64,000 bases of DNA, taken from contig NZ_CP119107.1 of the NCBI RefSeq assembly GCF_029094525.1, positions 1,488,001 to 1,552,000 on the forward strand, given 5' to 3'. The first letter of the stretch is position 1. Each line of letters starts with the position of its first letter. The notes under the pieces were generated by a model. The model was not told the origin of the DNA. It searched no databases and saw nothing but the letters and a program-made list of their open reading frames with translations. Both the position numbers and the translations under genes were made by a program. Of the stretch, positions 38,764 through 48,549 are shown in pieces. Source of the stretch: Pullulanibacillus sp. KACC 23026 (GTDB taxonomy: Bacteria > Bacillota > Bacilli > Bacillales > Sporolactobacillaceae).

Positions 38764-40041
38764 ATGAACCCAATACAAATACCAAGAGGTACGCAAGATT
38801 TGCTGCCGCAAGTGACACCGATTTGGCAATTCATTGAGAAGCAAGCCCAAGAGATTTGCCGGCTTTACAATTATCAAGAGATTCGAACGCCTATATTTGA
38901 AAGCACTGATTTGTTTTTGAGAGGGGTCGGGGACACGACAGATATTGTCCAAAAAGAAATGTACTCCTTCGAAGATCGCGGGGGCAGGAGTTTAACGCTG
39001 CGCCCAGAAGGGACCGCATCGGTGGTACGCTCATATGTACAAGAAAAAATGTACGGTCAGCCGAATCAACCGACTAAGCTCTATTACATCGGTCCTATGT
39101 TTCGCTATGAAAGACCCCAGGCGGGTCGCTATCGCCAATTCTTTCAGTTTGGCGTCGAGGCGATCGGCGCTTTAAATCCAGCGGTTGATGCCGAAGTGAT
39201 TTCGCTTGCGATGTCTTTTTACAAAAACATAGGGTTAACAGAGCTTAAACTGGTGATTAATAGTTTAGGGGACAAAGAGAGTCGCTTGCGTCACCGAGAA
39301 GCTCTTATCAATCATTTTGAGCCGAGTATCGGGGAGTTTTGTTCCGACTGTCAATCGCGTTTGCACAAAAATCCACTCCGAATTCTTGATTGCAAACAAG
39401 ACCATGATCACCCGCTCATGAAAACCGCTCCTTCCATTTTGGAATTTTTAAATGAGGAGTCCAAGAACTATTTTGAACAAGTGAAATCTTTATTAGATCA
39501 AATTGGTATTCAGTACGTTGTGGATCCAACCTTAGTGCGCGGATTGGATTATTACAATCACACCACGTTTGAGATTATGGGAGCGAGCTTTGGGTCCATT
39601 TCAACCCTTTGCGGCGGTGGACGCTATAATGGTTTGGTTCAAGAATTAGGCGGTCCTGAATCACCTGGAATTGGCTTCGCTTTAAGCATTGAAAGAGCGA
39701 TCCTCGCACTTGAAGCCGAAGGGAAGGCCTTACCTGGCGTACAAGCACTTGATGCCTTTGTGGTCTCAATGGGTGAACCAACCGAGGAAAAGGCTCTCTC
39801 CATTCTTTATCGTTTAAGACAAGCTGGTTTTTCTGTTGATAAGGATTACATGGATCGAAAAATGAAGGCGCAAATGAAGCAGGCCGATCGGTTCCAATCG
39901 CGTTTTGTGCTGCTTTTAGGGGAAGAAGAGCTTGAGAAGCAAGTTATTAATGTTAAAAATATGGAAACGGGTGAGCAAGAAGCGGTGAATTGGGATGACT
40001 TGATCACCTATTTGGAAAGACAATTAAGGAGGAACCAATAA
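38764..40041 (+). CDS. hisS: Histidyl-tRNA synthetase
   Basis: Class II synthetase of 425 residues, start [15 protein letters not shown]. Motif 2 ([20 protein letters not shown]), histidine motifs [14 protein letters not shown] and [10 protein letters not shown], and a C-terminal anticodon-binding domain are all present. ATG at 38764 with ggagtgggag upstream; the in-frame ATG at 38743 is unlikely. aspS begins 1 bp after its stop, so both are under the T-box. Confidence 0.97.
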   Translation: MNPIQIPRGTQDLLPQVTPIWQFIEKQAQEICRLYNYQEIRTPIFESTDLFLRGVGDTTDIVQKEMYSFEDRGGRSLTLRPEGTASVVRSYVQEKMYGQPNQPTKLYYIGPMFRYERPQAGRYRQFFQFGVEAIGALNPAVDAEVISLAMSFYKNIGLTELKLVINSLGDKESRLRHREALINHFEPSIGEFCSDCQSRLHKNPLRILDCKQDHDHPLMKTAPSILEFLNEESKNYFEQVKSLLDQIGIQYVVDPTLVRGLDYYNHTTFEIMGASFGSISTLCGGGRYNGLVQELGGPESPGIGFALSIERAILALEAEGKALPGVQALDAFVVSMGEPTEEKALSILYRLRQAGFSVDKDYMDRKMKAQMKQADRFQSRFVLLLGEEELEKQVINVKNMETGEQEAVNWDDLITYLERQLRRNQ

Positions 40042-40042
40042 C

Positions 40043-41830
40043 ATGGGACGTACGGTATATTGTGGGGAAGTCACCAATGAACATGTGGGTCAACCAATCG
40101 TTTTACAAGGCTGGGTACAAAGAAGACGTGATTTAGGAGGTTTGATTTTTATTGACCTGCGCGACCGCACGGGTTATGTCCAAGTCGTTTTTAACCCGGA
40201 GATTTCAAAAGCGGCTTTAGAAATCGCGGAAACAGTCCGCAGTGAATACGTGGTTGAGATCAGAGGTAAGGTTGTTGCACGGGCTGAAAATGCGGTTAAT
40301 GAAAAAATTAGTACGGGTCATGTCGAAGTATTAGCTGAAGAGATTCAAATCATTAATAAATCGAAGACGCCGCCGTTTAGTATTGCTGACCAGACCGATG
40401 TTTCTGAGGAAGTGCGCCTTAAGTACCGCTATCTCGATTTGCGACGCCCGGTTTTACAAGAAACGTTTCGTCTGCGCCATAAGGTAACGAAGACCATGCG
40501 TGATTTTCTCGATGCGTCTGATTTCTATGAAGTCGAAACGCCGATGCTTACTAAGAGTACACCTGAAGGCGCGCGTGATTATTTGGTGCCAAGCCGAGTC
40601 CATCCAGGTGAATTCTATGCCTTACCGCAGTCGCCGCAGCTCTTTAAACAGCTTCTTATGGTAGCGGGGATGGAAAAATATTATCAGGTGGCCCGCTGCT
40701 TTAGGGATGAAGACCTTCGTGCTGACCGCCAGCCGGAATTTACCCAAATTGATATTGAACAATCCTTTTTTGAAAAAGAGCCATTCCTTGCGATGATCGA
40801 GAAAATGATGGCAGAGGTGGTTTACGTCGCACGGGGTGAACGCATTTCCACTCCTTTTCCAAGAATCACGTATGCTGAGGCGATGGCGCGTTATGGCAGT
40901 GATAAGCCTGATACACGTTTTGGGCTTGAGCTTATTGACGTTTCGACCGTTGTCTCGACAAGCGGCTTCAAAGTCTTTGCTCAGACCGTTGCCAATGGCG
41001 GCCAAGTCAAAGCCATTAATGTGAAAGGTCAAGCGGCTCAGTATTCTCGAAAAGCCATTGATGAGCTCACGGAGTTTGTCTCGCGGTACGGAGCAAAAGG
41101 ACTTGCTTGGATGAAGGTTGAAGAAGAGGGACTTAAGGGACCGATCTCTAAATTCTTTGAAGGGGATGTGGCTAGTCAACTGACTGAAACCTTACAAGCG
41201 GAATCCGGGGATTTACTCTTATTTGTAGCCGATTCCCCTAAAGTCGTTGCGGACAGTCTAGGGGCACTTCGCTCAAAGCTTGGTCAAGAGTTGAATTTAA
41301 TTGATCAAACAAAATTAAACTTCATTTGGGTAACGGAATTCCCTCTTGTAGGATGGGATGAAGAGGCAGGACGTTATGTTGCTGAGCATCATCCGTTTAC
41401 GATGCCAATGCTAGAGGACTTAGAGCTTATGAAAACGAATCCTGGGCAAGTGCGTGCTGAAGCCTATGACTTAGCGCTCAACGGCTATGAGCTTGGCGGC
41501 GGTTCGCAAAGAATTCACGACCGTTCCATTCAAGAGCTCATGTTCAAGGTTCTTGGCTTTTCCGAAGAAGAAGCGAAGAGCCAATTCGGCTTCCTTCTAG
41601 AGGCGTTTGAGTACGGGGCTCCTCCACATGGCGGGATTGCCTTGGGACTTGACCGAATGATTATGATTTTAGCAGGACGTAAGACGCTTCGTGACACGAT
41701 TGCTTTTCCAAAGACAGCCAGTGCGTCTGATCCTATGACTGCTGCTCCAAGTCCGGTCGCTGAACGTCAGCTGGATGAATTGCATCTGGAAGTTCAAAAG
41801 GCGCTTTTATCCGGTCTTGCTGAGGATTAA
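40043..41830 (+). CDS. aspS: Aspartyl-tRNA synthetase
   Basis: Class II synthetase, 595 residues. N-terminal OB-fold anticodon domain ([24 protein letters not shown] region), catalytic core with motif 2 [18 protein letters not shown], the bacterial GAD insertion (about 300-410) and motif 3 [13 protein letters not shown]. Whether it also charges tRNA-Asn cannot be told here. Co-transcribed with hisS. Confidence 0.97.
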   Translation: MGRTVYCGEVTNEHVGQPIVLQGWVQRRRDLGGLIFIDLRDRTGYVQVVFNPEISKAALEIAETVRSEYVVEIRGKVVARAENAVNEKISTGHVEVLAEEIQIINKSKTPPFSIADQTDVSEEVRLKYRYLDLRRPVLQETFRLRHKVTKTMRDFLDASDFYEVETPMLTKSTPEGARDYLVPSRVHPGEFYALPQSPQLFKQLLMVAGMEKYYQVARCFRDEDLRADRQPEFTQIDIEQSFFEKEPFLAMIEKMMAEVVYVARGERISTPFPRITYAEAMARYGSDKPDTRFGLELIDVSTVVSTSGFKVFAQTVANGGQVKAINVKGQAAQYSRKAIDELTEFVSRYGAKGLAWMKVEEEGLKGPISKFFEGDVASQLTETLQAESGDLLLFVADSPKVVADSLGALRSKLGQELNLIDQTKLNFIWVTEFPLVGWDEEAGRYVAEHHPFTMPMLEDLELMKTNPGQVRAEAYDLALNGYELGGGSQRIHDRSIQELMFKVLGFSEEEAKSQFGFLLEAFEYGAPPHGGIALGLDRMIMILAGRKTLRDTIAFPKTASASDPMTAAPSPVAERQLDELHLEVQKALLSGLAED

Positions 41831-41850
41831 AAAGAGGAAAAGCCCTTACC

Positions 41851-41879
41851 TTGAAGTCGTGTTTGAAATATGTTAGAAT
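41851..41879 (+). promoter_or_regulatory. Sigma-A promoter for 6S RNA
   Basis: TTGAAG (41851-41856) and TAGAAT (41874-41879) with a 17-bp spacer, 10-18 bp before the 6S RNA. Confidence 0.7.
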
Positions 41880-41889
41880 AAACTTACAA

Positions 41890-42088
41890 TTTAACCGAGA
41901 GTCCTGAAGTGTTTGTAAAGGAACCATATGTTTTGACCGAACATAGTTTTGAAGGGAGCCCAATAGGTTTTCCACCGGCGTGCATGCCTCTGTAACGTGG
42001 ACGCACAAAAGTGGAAACAGGGCACCCACCTGCTTGGAGCGGGTTCAAAACTCGGGTTCTAGCGGCACAATTGGGACTCTCCTTTTTT
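41890..42088 (+). ncRNA. bsrA: 6S RNA (6S-1 type)
   Basis: RNA that mimics an open promoter and binds sigma-A RNA polymerase. The segments gtcctgaagtgtttg and accgaacatagttttgaagggag match the conserved 5' half of Bacillus 6S-1. The closing stem gagagtcc (41897-41904) with gggactctc (42073-42081) spans about 185 bases and is followed directly by a T-run. It lies right after aspS, the same place as bsrA in B. subtilis. Confidence 0.88.
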
Positions 42089-42093
42089 GTTTG

Positions 42094-42118
42094 AAGGCCT
42101 TTTTAAAGGTCTTTTTTG
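42094..42118 (+). terminator. Second terminator after 6S RNA
   Basis: aaggccttt (42094-42102) and aaaggtctt (about 42105-42113) form a tight hairpin followed by six T, 10 bp after the 6S RNA T-run. Confidence 0.6.
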
Positions 42119-42161
42119 TTTGTCAGAGTAATGACGTGGCCAAAATCTTCATTTAACCAAT

Positions 42162-42202
42162 AAAAAACGTACAACCCATCAATGGTTGGGTGTACGTTTT
42201 TT
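42162..42202. terminator. Bidirectional terminator between 6S RNA and rsfA
   Basis: aaaaaacgtacaaccca pairs with tgggtgtacgtttttt, with loop bases in the middle; it serves the minus-strand rsfA-like gene and any plus-strand transcript. Confidence 0.92.
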
Positions 42203-42204
42203 GT

Positions 42205-42906
42205 TTATTTAGCAAGTTTTTCTAAGTTGCCGTTTTTGTCCATTTTGAAGGCAGGACTTGAGTCCTCCTCCGAATCGTCTTGAAGAAAGGCCATGCGTCT
42301 AGCCCGCTCCATTATGCCGATGAGCGATTGATAATCCTCTTCCATGGCAAGATGGTCGCGCTTCATCTTCGCGACTTCTTTTTCAAGACCCTTAACTTGA
42401 TTTTGTAAAAGTTCATTTTGTTCTCTCAGCTTCTCGTTTTCTCGTTTAAGCTTATTGCTTGAGGCACCATCAGATTGTAAGTTTTGTAGAAATTGAACCA
42501 CGTCTGCAAGGGATAATTGCGATTCCTGGCCCATTTCGTAGTCCATCGCTGTAGAAAGAGTCTCTGAGCTTGGTTGAGCGGGTGCTGGAACTTCTGAGTT
42601 TGCTGTAAATAGTGGGTAATCATCCATTGGCTCTGCAACAGGGGGCTGCCAAGTGCGCGGCCGTCTTTGCTGGGCCCGCTTCATTTGTTTTCGTTGTTTT
42701 TTAGCAATTTCAATGGCTTGCAGATATTTCTTTCGGACTATCGCATTCCAGCGAAATCCGCAGGCAGCTCCCGTTCGATTTAACTTATCTCCAACTTCTT
42801 CAAACGCATCTAGTTGGGTGCTTCCTTCTCGTATATGACGCAGAACGGTTTCAGCGAGTAATAAATCATCCTCGTGACTCCATGCATCTTGTCTGACTTT
42901 TGTCAT
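42205..42906 (-). CDS. rsfA: RsfA/YlbO-family prespore transcription regulator
   Basis: 233-residue regulator. The N-terminal Myb/SANT-like helix-turn-helix ([20 protein letters not shown] ... [13 protein letters not shown], residues 1-65) is the RsfA family mark; in B. subtilis RsfA adjusts sigma-F-dependent genes in the forespore. A linker leads to a long C-terminal coiled coil (about 145-205, KLRENEQN-type heptads). B. subtilis has yrvM/tcdA at this place instead. ATG with aaggagaggtc upstream on the minus strand. Which paralogue (RsfA or YlbO) it is cannot be decided. Confidence 0.85.
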   Translation of the reverse strand: MTKVRQDAWSHEDDLLLAETVLRHIREGSTQLDAFEEVGDKLNRTGAACGFRWNAIVRKKYLQAIEIAKKQRKQMKRAQQRRPRTWQPPVAEPMDDYPLFTANSEVPAPAQPSSETLSTAMDYEMGQESQLSLADVVQFLQNLQSDGASSNKLKRENEKLREQNELLQNQVKGLEKEVAKMKRDHLAMEEDYQSLIGIMERARRMAFLQDDSEEDSSPAFKMDKNGNLEKLAK

Positions 42907-43004
42907 GATGACCTCTCCTTAAAGATGTTTTAATTAACCACATCTTTGACAAAAAAGAAGAGCTTTATACGAGAAACTTGCACATTAACTATATGTCTTT
43001 TATC

Positions 43005-44336
43005 CTATTTAAAATTCTTTGAGATATGAGATAAGTAATCTAATCGTTTCTGGACGGTTTTCTCATAGCCTCTTGGTGAGGGATGATAGAACGTTTTATT
43101 TTTTAATGGTTCAGGTAAATAGTCTTGTGGAACAAAGCCGTCCTCATAATCATGTGGATATTTATAATCCTTACCATGGCCGAGACGGCTTGCCCCTTTA
43201 TAATGAGCATCCCTTAGGTGAAGGGGGATTTGGCCAGTTTGTTCGTTGTCAACGGTTTGCAGAGCTTTATCAATACCTGCAATGACAGCATTGCTTTTGG
43301 GTGCGGTTGCAATATAAAGCGCTGCTTCTGCCAACGGGATTCTGGCTTCCGGCATGCCCACAAACTCAACTGCATAAGCCGCTGCCTGAGCAATTAATAG
43401 GGCATTGGGATCGGCTAGACCCACATCTTCTGCAGCATGCACATAGAGGCGGCGCGCGATAAATCGCGGATCTTCACCGGCACGGATCATTTTAGCCAAC
43501 CAATAGAGGGTGGCATCCGGGTCAGAGCCGCGCATACTCTTGATGAAAGCAGAGACGGTATCATAATGGTTATCGCCATTTTTATCATATTGAAGAACGC
43601 GCTGTTGAATGGATTCCTCAGCTATCGCTAATGTCACATGGATGTGGCCATCTGGAGAAGGCGGTGTCGTAAGGACGGCTAATTCCAGAGCTTGGAGAGC
43701 GGTTCTGGCATCACCGTTTGCAATATTAATAATGTGATCCAGAGCGTCCTCGTCCACTTTAATAGAATAGGCACCTAACCCGCGGGTCTTGTTCGTTAAT
43801 GCCTGATTCAAAATTTGTCTAAGAGCGTCATTAGTCAGCGGTTCAAAACGGAATAAACGTGAGCGTGACAGAAGGGCCGCATTGATTTCGAACATGGGGC
43901 TTTCTGTTGTAGCGCCAATCAAAATAATCGTTCCATCTTCAACGAATGGAAGAAGGGCGTCCTGTTGCCCTTTATTGAATCGATGGATCTCATCTATGAA
44001 AAGAACCGTTTTTTGATCCTCATATTTTAGACGTTCCTTTGCCGCTTGTGTGAGAGAACGGATCTCAGCAACACCTGAAGTGACCGCATTAATTTGCTGA
44101 AAGACGGCGGATGTGGTATTGGCTATGATTTTGGCAAGAGTCGTTTTCCCTGTGCCAGGCGGTCCATAGAAGATCATAGGTGCCAGTTGATCGGCTTGAA
44201 TCGCTCTGCGGAGAAGCCTTCCTTCTCCGACGATCTGGTGTTGCCCCATGAATTCATCGAGTGTCTGCGGGCGCATTCGATTTGCCAAGGGTTCGCCTGT
44301 TCGTCTTTCGGACCGAGAATAATCAAATAAATCCAT
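43005..44336 (-). CDS. rarA: Replication-associated recombination protein RarA
   Basis: AAA+ ATPase (MgsA/YrvN) that acts at stalled replication forks. Walker A FYGPPGTGKTTLAK, Walker [19 protein letters not shown], sensor 1 GATTESP, and the C-terminal tetramerisation domain with DPDATLYWLAKMI and YKYPHDYEDG. 443 residues from ATG 44336, which has aaagga nine bases upstream; a TTG two codons earlier is too close to the ribosome site. Beside cymR as in B. subtilis. Confidence 0.96.
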   Translation of the reverse strand: MDLFDYSRSERRTGEPLANRMRPQTLDEFMGQHQIVGEGRLLRRAIQADQLAPMIFYGPPGTGKTTLAKIIANTTSAVFQQINAVTSGVAEIRSLTQAAKERLKYEDQKTVLFIDEIHRFNKGQQDALLPFVEDGTIILIGATTESPMFEINAALLSRSRLFRFEPLTNDALRQILNQALTNKTRGLGAYSIKVDEDALDHIINIANGDARTALQALELAVLTTPPSPDGHIHVTLAIAEESIQQRVLQYDKNGDNHYDTVSAFIKSMRGSDPDATLYWLAKMIRAGEDPRFIARRLYVHAAEDVGLADPNALLIAQAAAYAVEFVGMPEARIPLAEAALYIATAPKSNAVIAGIDKALQTVDNEQTGQIPLHLRDAHYKGASRLGHGKDYKYPHDYEDGFVPQDYLPEPLKNKTFYHPSPRGYEKTVQKRLDYLSHISKNFK

Positions 44337-44615
44337 AAGCAAGATCCTTTCTTAATGCTCTGTGTTAACTTTATCATGACCCATTCATTGAATAGGTTTT
44401 AGCTCAGGTTGTAGTGGTAACTATTACAAATTTTAAGGTATAGAATTAGACAAGGATTAAGACAAGCTTACTTTTTTTGTAGAAAGCTTTCAAGTTAGCC
44501 GGGTTACATTCTTTTTCTGCAAACTAACGATTTTATGATAAAATAAATGATGATGCTTATCATCTTTGAGACGCAGGCGTTTATTCTATTAGAATTAAGC
44601 TCTTATAATAGGGAA

Positions 44616-44708
44616 TAATGGTTAGCCATAGTGAAGTCACAAACTATTGGACATGTGTGTTCTAGAGGCGCGGATTATAAAGACCGATTCCTTTCAAGGG
44701 TCTTTTTT
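44616..44708 (+). ncRNA. Possible small RNA upstream of cymR
   Basis: A TATAAT at 44604-44609 (weak -35) is followed by about 90 bases with paired segments atgg-ttag-ccat and ccatagt/actattgg, ending in an intrinsic terminator over 100 bp before cymR. This could be a small RNA or a regulated leader. No known family was recognised, so the call rests on structure alone. Confidence 0.35.
44679..44708 (+). terminator. Intrinsic terminator upstream of cymR
   Basis: aaagacc (44679-44685) and ggtcttt (44699-44705) over a 13-nt loop, followed by further T. It lies ahead of cymR with no gene in front of it on this strand. Confidence 0.75.
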
Positions 44709-44814
44709 ACTATCAGAAACTATAAATGTCGACTGACGCTATTAAAATTGATCTTTGCGGATCGTTCAAATGTTTTACCTTTATTTATTTGTGAAAAGGA
44801 AAGGAGAAAGGCCA

Positions 44815-45237
44815 ATGAAGATATCGACTAAAGGAAGGTATGGAATTACCATTATGATGGCCTTGGCGAAGCATTACGGGAAAGGTCCTCTTGCACTGAA
44901 GATCATTGCAAAGGAAAATGATCTGTCTGAACATTATTTGGAGCAGCTCATTGCGCCCTTAAGAAATGCGGGACTCGTCCATAGCATCCGCGGAGCTTAT
45001 GGAGGTTATGAGCTCACGAAAAAGCCTCGGGAGATTACCACCGCCGATGTTATCAGGGTGTTGGAAGGGCCGATTCGCCCTGTTGAGGTGATGGATGATG
45101 ATGATCCGGCGAAAAAGGAGCTTTGGATCAAAATACGTGATGCGGTTAAGGATGTTTTAGAAGGAACCACCATGGATGACCTCATTCATTTTGAGGATCG
45201 CGAGTTGGTGCAAGATCCTTTGATGTTTTATATTTAA
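44815..45237 (+). CDS. cymR: Cysteine metabolism repressor CymR
   Basis: Rrf2-family repressor of cysteine and sulfur genes, acting in B. subtilis in complex with CysK. Begins MKISTKGRYGITIMMALAKH; winged helix with NDLSEHYLEQLIAPLRNAGL and SIRGAYGGYELTK; ends DPLMFYI as in B. subtilis CymR. No Fe-S cysteines are present, which is normal for CymR. 140 residues from the ATG at 44815 with aaaggagaaagg upstream; the longer frame from 44755 is not used. Confidence 0.95.
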   Translation: MKISTKGRYGITIMMALAKHYGKGPLALKIIAKENDLSEHYLEQLIAPLRNAGLVHSIRGAYGGYELTKKPREITTADVIRVLEGPIRPVEVMDDDDPAKKELWIKIRDAVKDVLEGTTMDDLIHFEDRELVQDPLMFYI

Positions 45238-45260
45238 AAAAAGGCTTGATTTATAGTATG

Positions 45261-45296
45261 ATAATAACCGCCGCCCAAACGGCGGTCTTATTATTT
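45261..45296 (+). terminator. Hairpin after cymR
   Basis: accgccg (45267-45273) and cggcggt (45280-45286) over a 6-nt loop, extended by flanking ataata/tattat; followed by cttattattt. Confidence 0.55.
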
Positions 45297-45369
45297 AATC
45301 AACGGTGTTTATATAAAGCGGAATAGGGCATTTTGATAAAAAGCAATAGGAACTGAAAGGAAGAAAAAG

Positions 45370-46527
45370 ATGGATCGTATATATTTAGATCATTCGGCCA
45401 CTACGCCGATGCATCCTGAAGTCATTCAGGCGATGCTGCCCGTCATGGAACATGTTTTTGGTAATCCATCTAGCATTCACGCATTCGGTCGCGAAGCCTC
45501 TAAATTGATGGAAGAGGCGAGAACTGCTATAGCCAAGTCCATCCAGGCGAAACCAAAGGAAATTATTTTCACCGGTGGAGGGACAGAAGCCGATAATTTA
45601 GCTATTATAGGGGCCGCACGGGCAGCTAAGCAAAAGAAAAAGGGCAACCATATTATCACAACTGCGATTGAGCACCATGCGGTTTTAAAAACTTGTGAAG
45701 ACCTTGAGAAGAATGGGTTTGAGGTGACTTACTTAAAAGTCGATGAGAGTGGAATCATTTCTCTTTCAGAGCTTGAAGCGGCGATTCGCCCTGAAACCAT
45801 CTTAGTCAGTGTCATGTATGGGAATAATGAGGTAGGAACGCTGCAGCCTATTGAAGCGATCGGAAAGCTTTTTAAAGAAACGGATATATTATTCCATACA
45901 GATGCTGTACAAGCTTTTGGACTTGAATCTATTAACGTACAGGCGTTGAACATTGATCTCTTATCGATGACCGGCCATAAGATTAATGGACCAAAGGGAA
46001 TCGGTTTTCTATATTGTCAAGAAGAGGTGACGCTATCTACCCATCTGCATGGCGGTGAGCAGGAACGGAAACGCCGGGCAGGAACTCAAAATGTTCCTGG
46101 AATTGTCGGGTTGAAAAAAGCCATTGAGATTATGGAAGCAACGCGTGAAGAAAAAAGGGTATTATATCGGGGCCTTCAAGATGTGCTTCTTGAGACTTTG
46201 GATAAGGAAGGGATTCAGTACGAGATTAATGGCGATCGTACCAATCGGCTTCCACATATTCTAAATCTCTTTTTTCCAGGGGTTCAAGTCGAATCGCTCC
46301 TTATGAACTTGGATTTGAGCGGTGTTGCGGTATCGAGTGGTTCGGCGTGTACGGCGGGGACTGCTCAGCCCTCGCATGTGTTGTCCGCCATGTATGGTGA
46401 AGCGGGGGAGCGACCATTAAGCTCGATTCGAATTAGTTTTGGATTGTATAATACAAAAGAGCAAGTCAGCGAGGCAGCTGTTATTCTTGCTCAAGTCGTT
46501 AACCGTTTAGTAAAGCTTAGTGTCTGA
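45370..46527 (+). CDS. iscS: Cysteine desulfurase (IscS/NifS type)
   Basis: PLP enzyme that takes sulfur from cysteine; as YrvO it supplies MnmA directly. PLP Lys in SMTGHKINGPKG, catalytic Cys in SSGSACTAG, and cofactor contacts in TGGGTEADNLAI. 385 residues. ATG with gaaaggaag upstream. mnmA follows after 39 bp, the expected sulfur acceptor partner. Confidence 0.96.
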   Translation: MDRIYLDHSATTPMHPEVIQAMLPVMEHVFGNPSSIHAFGREASKLMEEARTAIAKSIQAKPKEIIFTGGGTEADNLAIIGAARAAKQKKKGNHIITTAIEHHAVLKTCEDLEKNGFEVTYLKVDESGIISLSELEAAIRPETILVSVMYGNNEVGTLQPIEAIGKLFKETDILFHTDAVQAFGLESINVQALNIDLLSMTGHKINGPKGIGFLYCQEEVTLSTHLHGGEQERKRRAGTQNVPGIVGLKKAIEIMEATREEKRVLYRGLQDVLLETLDKEGIQYEINGDRTNRLPHILNLFFPGVQVESLLMNLDLSGVAVSSGSACTAGTAQPSHVLSAMYGEAGERPLSSIRISFGLYNTKEQVSEAAVILAQVVNRLVKLSV

Positions 46528-46551
46528 AAAGAAAATAGATATCTTATTTAA

Positions 46552-47709
<1,158 letters not shown>

Positions 47710-47809
47710 AATGCGACCCGATAATGAAGGGACGTCCAGTTACTGCCCGTTTGACAAGAGGAATGTGATATACTAGCACTAGATGTGTTCGAATTAAGGA
47801 GAATGAATA

Positions 47810-48481
47810 ATGGAGCAATTAAACAAAGAGGGACTTTCTCACCTTAAGGAAGGGCGCTTTGAAGAGGCAGCCGCTTTATTTAACCAAGTGATTACACAGT
47901 CTCCTAATGATCCGACTGGCTATGTTAATCTTGGCAATCTCTTAATCGCTATCGGCGAATCAGAAAAAGCAGTTCCTTTTTTTCAGAAGGCACTTGAATG
48001 TGATCCACAATATAGTCCCGCTTTCTATGCGTTAGGTAACGCTCTATATACATTAGATAAGTTTGAAGAAGCGATTCATTGTTTTCAAAAGGCAGAGACT
48101 TTGGGGCTCCAAGATGGAGATGTTCATTTTATGCTCGGGATGTCTTATGAGCAGCTTAATCAGCCATTAATGGCGTTAGTTCATTTCCAAAGAGCGGTAG
48201 AATTAAAGGAAGAAGATACAGTCGCACGCTTTCAGTATGGTCTTTCCCTCGCTAAGACAGGCCATGTAGAGCTTGCCATTGAGATGTTTAGCCAAGTGGT
48301 GCAAGAGGACCCGCGACATGCGGATGCTTATTACAACTTAGGGGTTGCCTTCTCGGCCCAAGAGGCGTATGAACAGGCTGAAGAATCTTTCAAAAAGGCA
48401 TTAACGATTCAGAAGGACCATCTTCTTGCCTCACATGGATTAAAACAAGTTGAAGCGCTAAGACGGGGTCATCTTAAGTAA
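47810..48481 (+). CDS. yrrB: TPR-repeat protein (YrrB-like)
   Basis: 223 residues made of about six tetratricopeptide repeats with the usual A/G-Y-x8-A-P pattern (FEEAAALFNQVITQSPNDPTG, YVNLGNLL, YYNLGVAF). No signal peptide or enzyme domain. B. subtilis YrrB, also a TPR protein, lies between mnmA (trmU) and recD2 as here. Partner unknown. Confidence 0.9.
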   Translation: MEQLNKEGLSHLKEGRFEEAAALFNQVITQSPNDPTGYVNLGNLLIAIGESEKAVPFFQKALECDPQYSPAFYALGNALYTLDKFEEAIHCFQKAETLGLQDGDVHFMLGMSYEQLNQPLMALVHFQRAVELKEEDTVARFQYGLSLAKTGHVELAIEMFSQVVQEDPRHADAYYNLGVAFSAQEAYEQAEESFKKALTIQKDHLLASHGLKQVEALRRGHLK

Positions 48482-48549
48482 AAAGTTAATTGGTAAAACA
48501 GCCTTTCCTATTTTTACGGTTTTAGTTAAAGAAAAGAGAGTTGAAGTGT

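Larger units (their letters stand above)
44343..44814. other. Intergenic region between rarA and cymR
   Basis: 472 bp between divergent genes. It holds a gatgat-gctt-atcatc hairpin (44549-44564), a TATAAT (44604-44609), a possible small RNA and the terminator at 44679-44708. No protein-coding sequence with a ribosome site was seen apart from the cymR start region. Confidence 0.6.

Noticed and set aside
38558-38767. 69-residue plus-strand frame before hisS
   Set aside because: It lies across the T-box and its terminator, which explain the sequence.
40622-41179. 185-residue minus-strand frame inside aspS
   Set aside because: It lies wholly within a well-supported synthetase gene, has no family resemblance and no convincing ribosome site.
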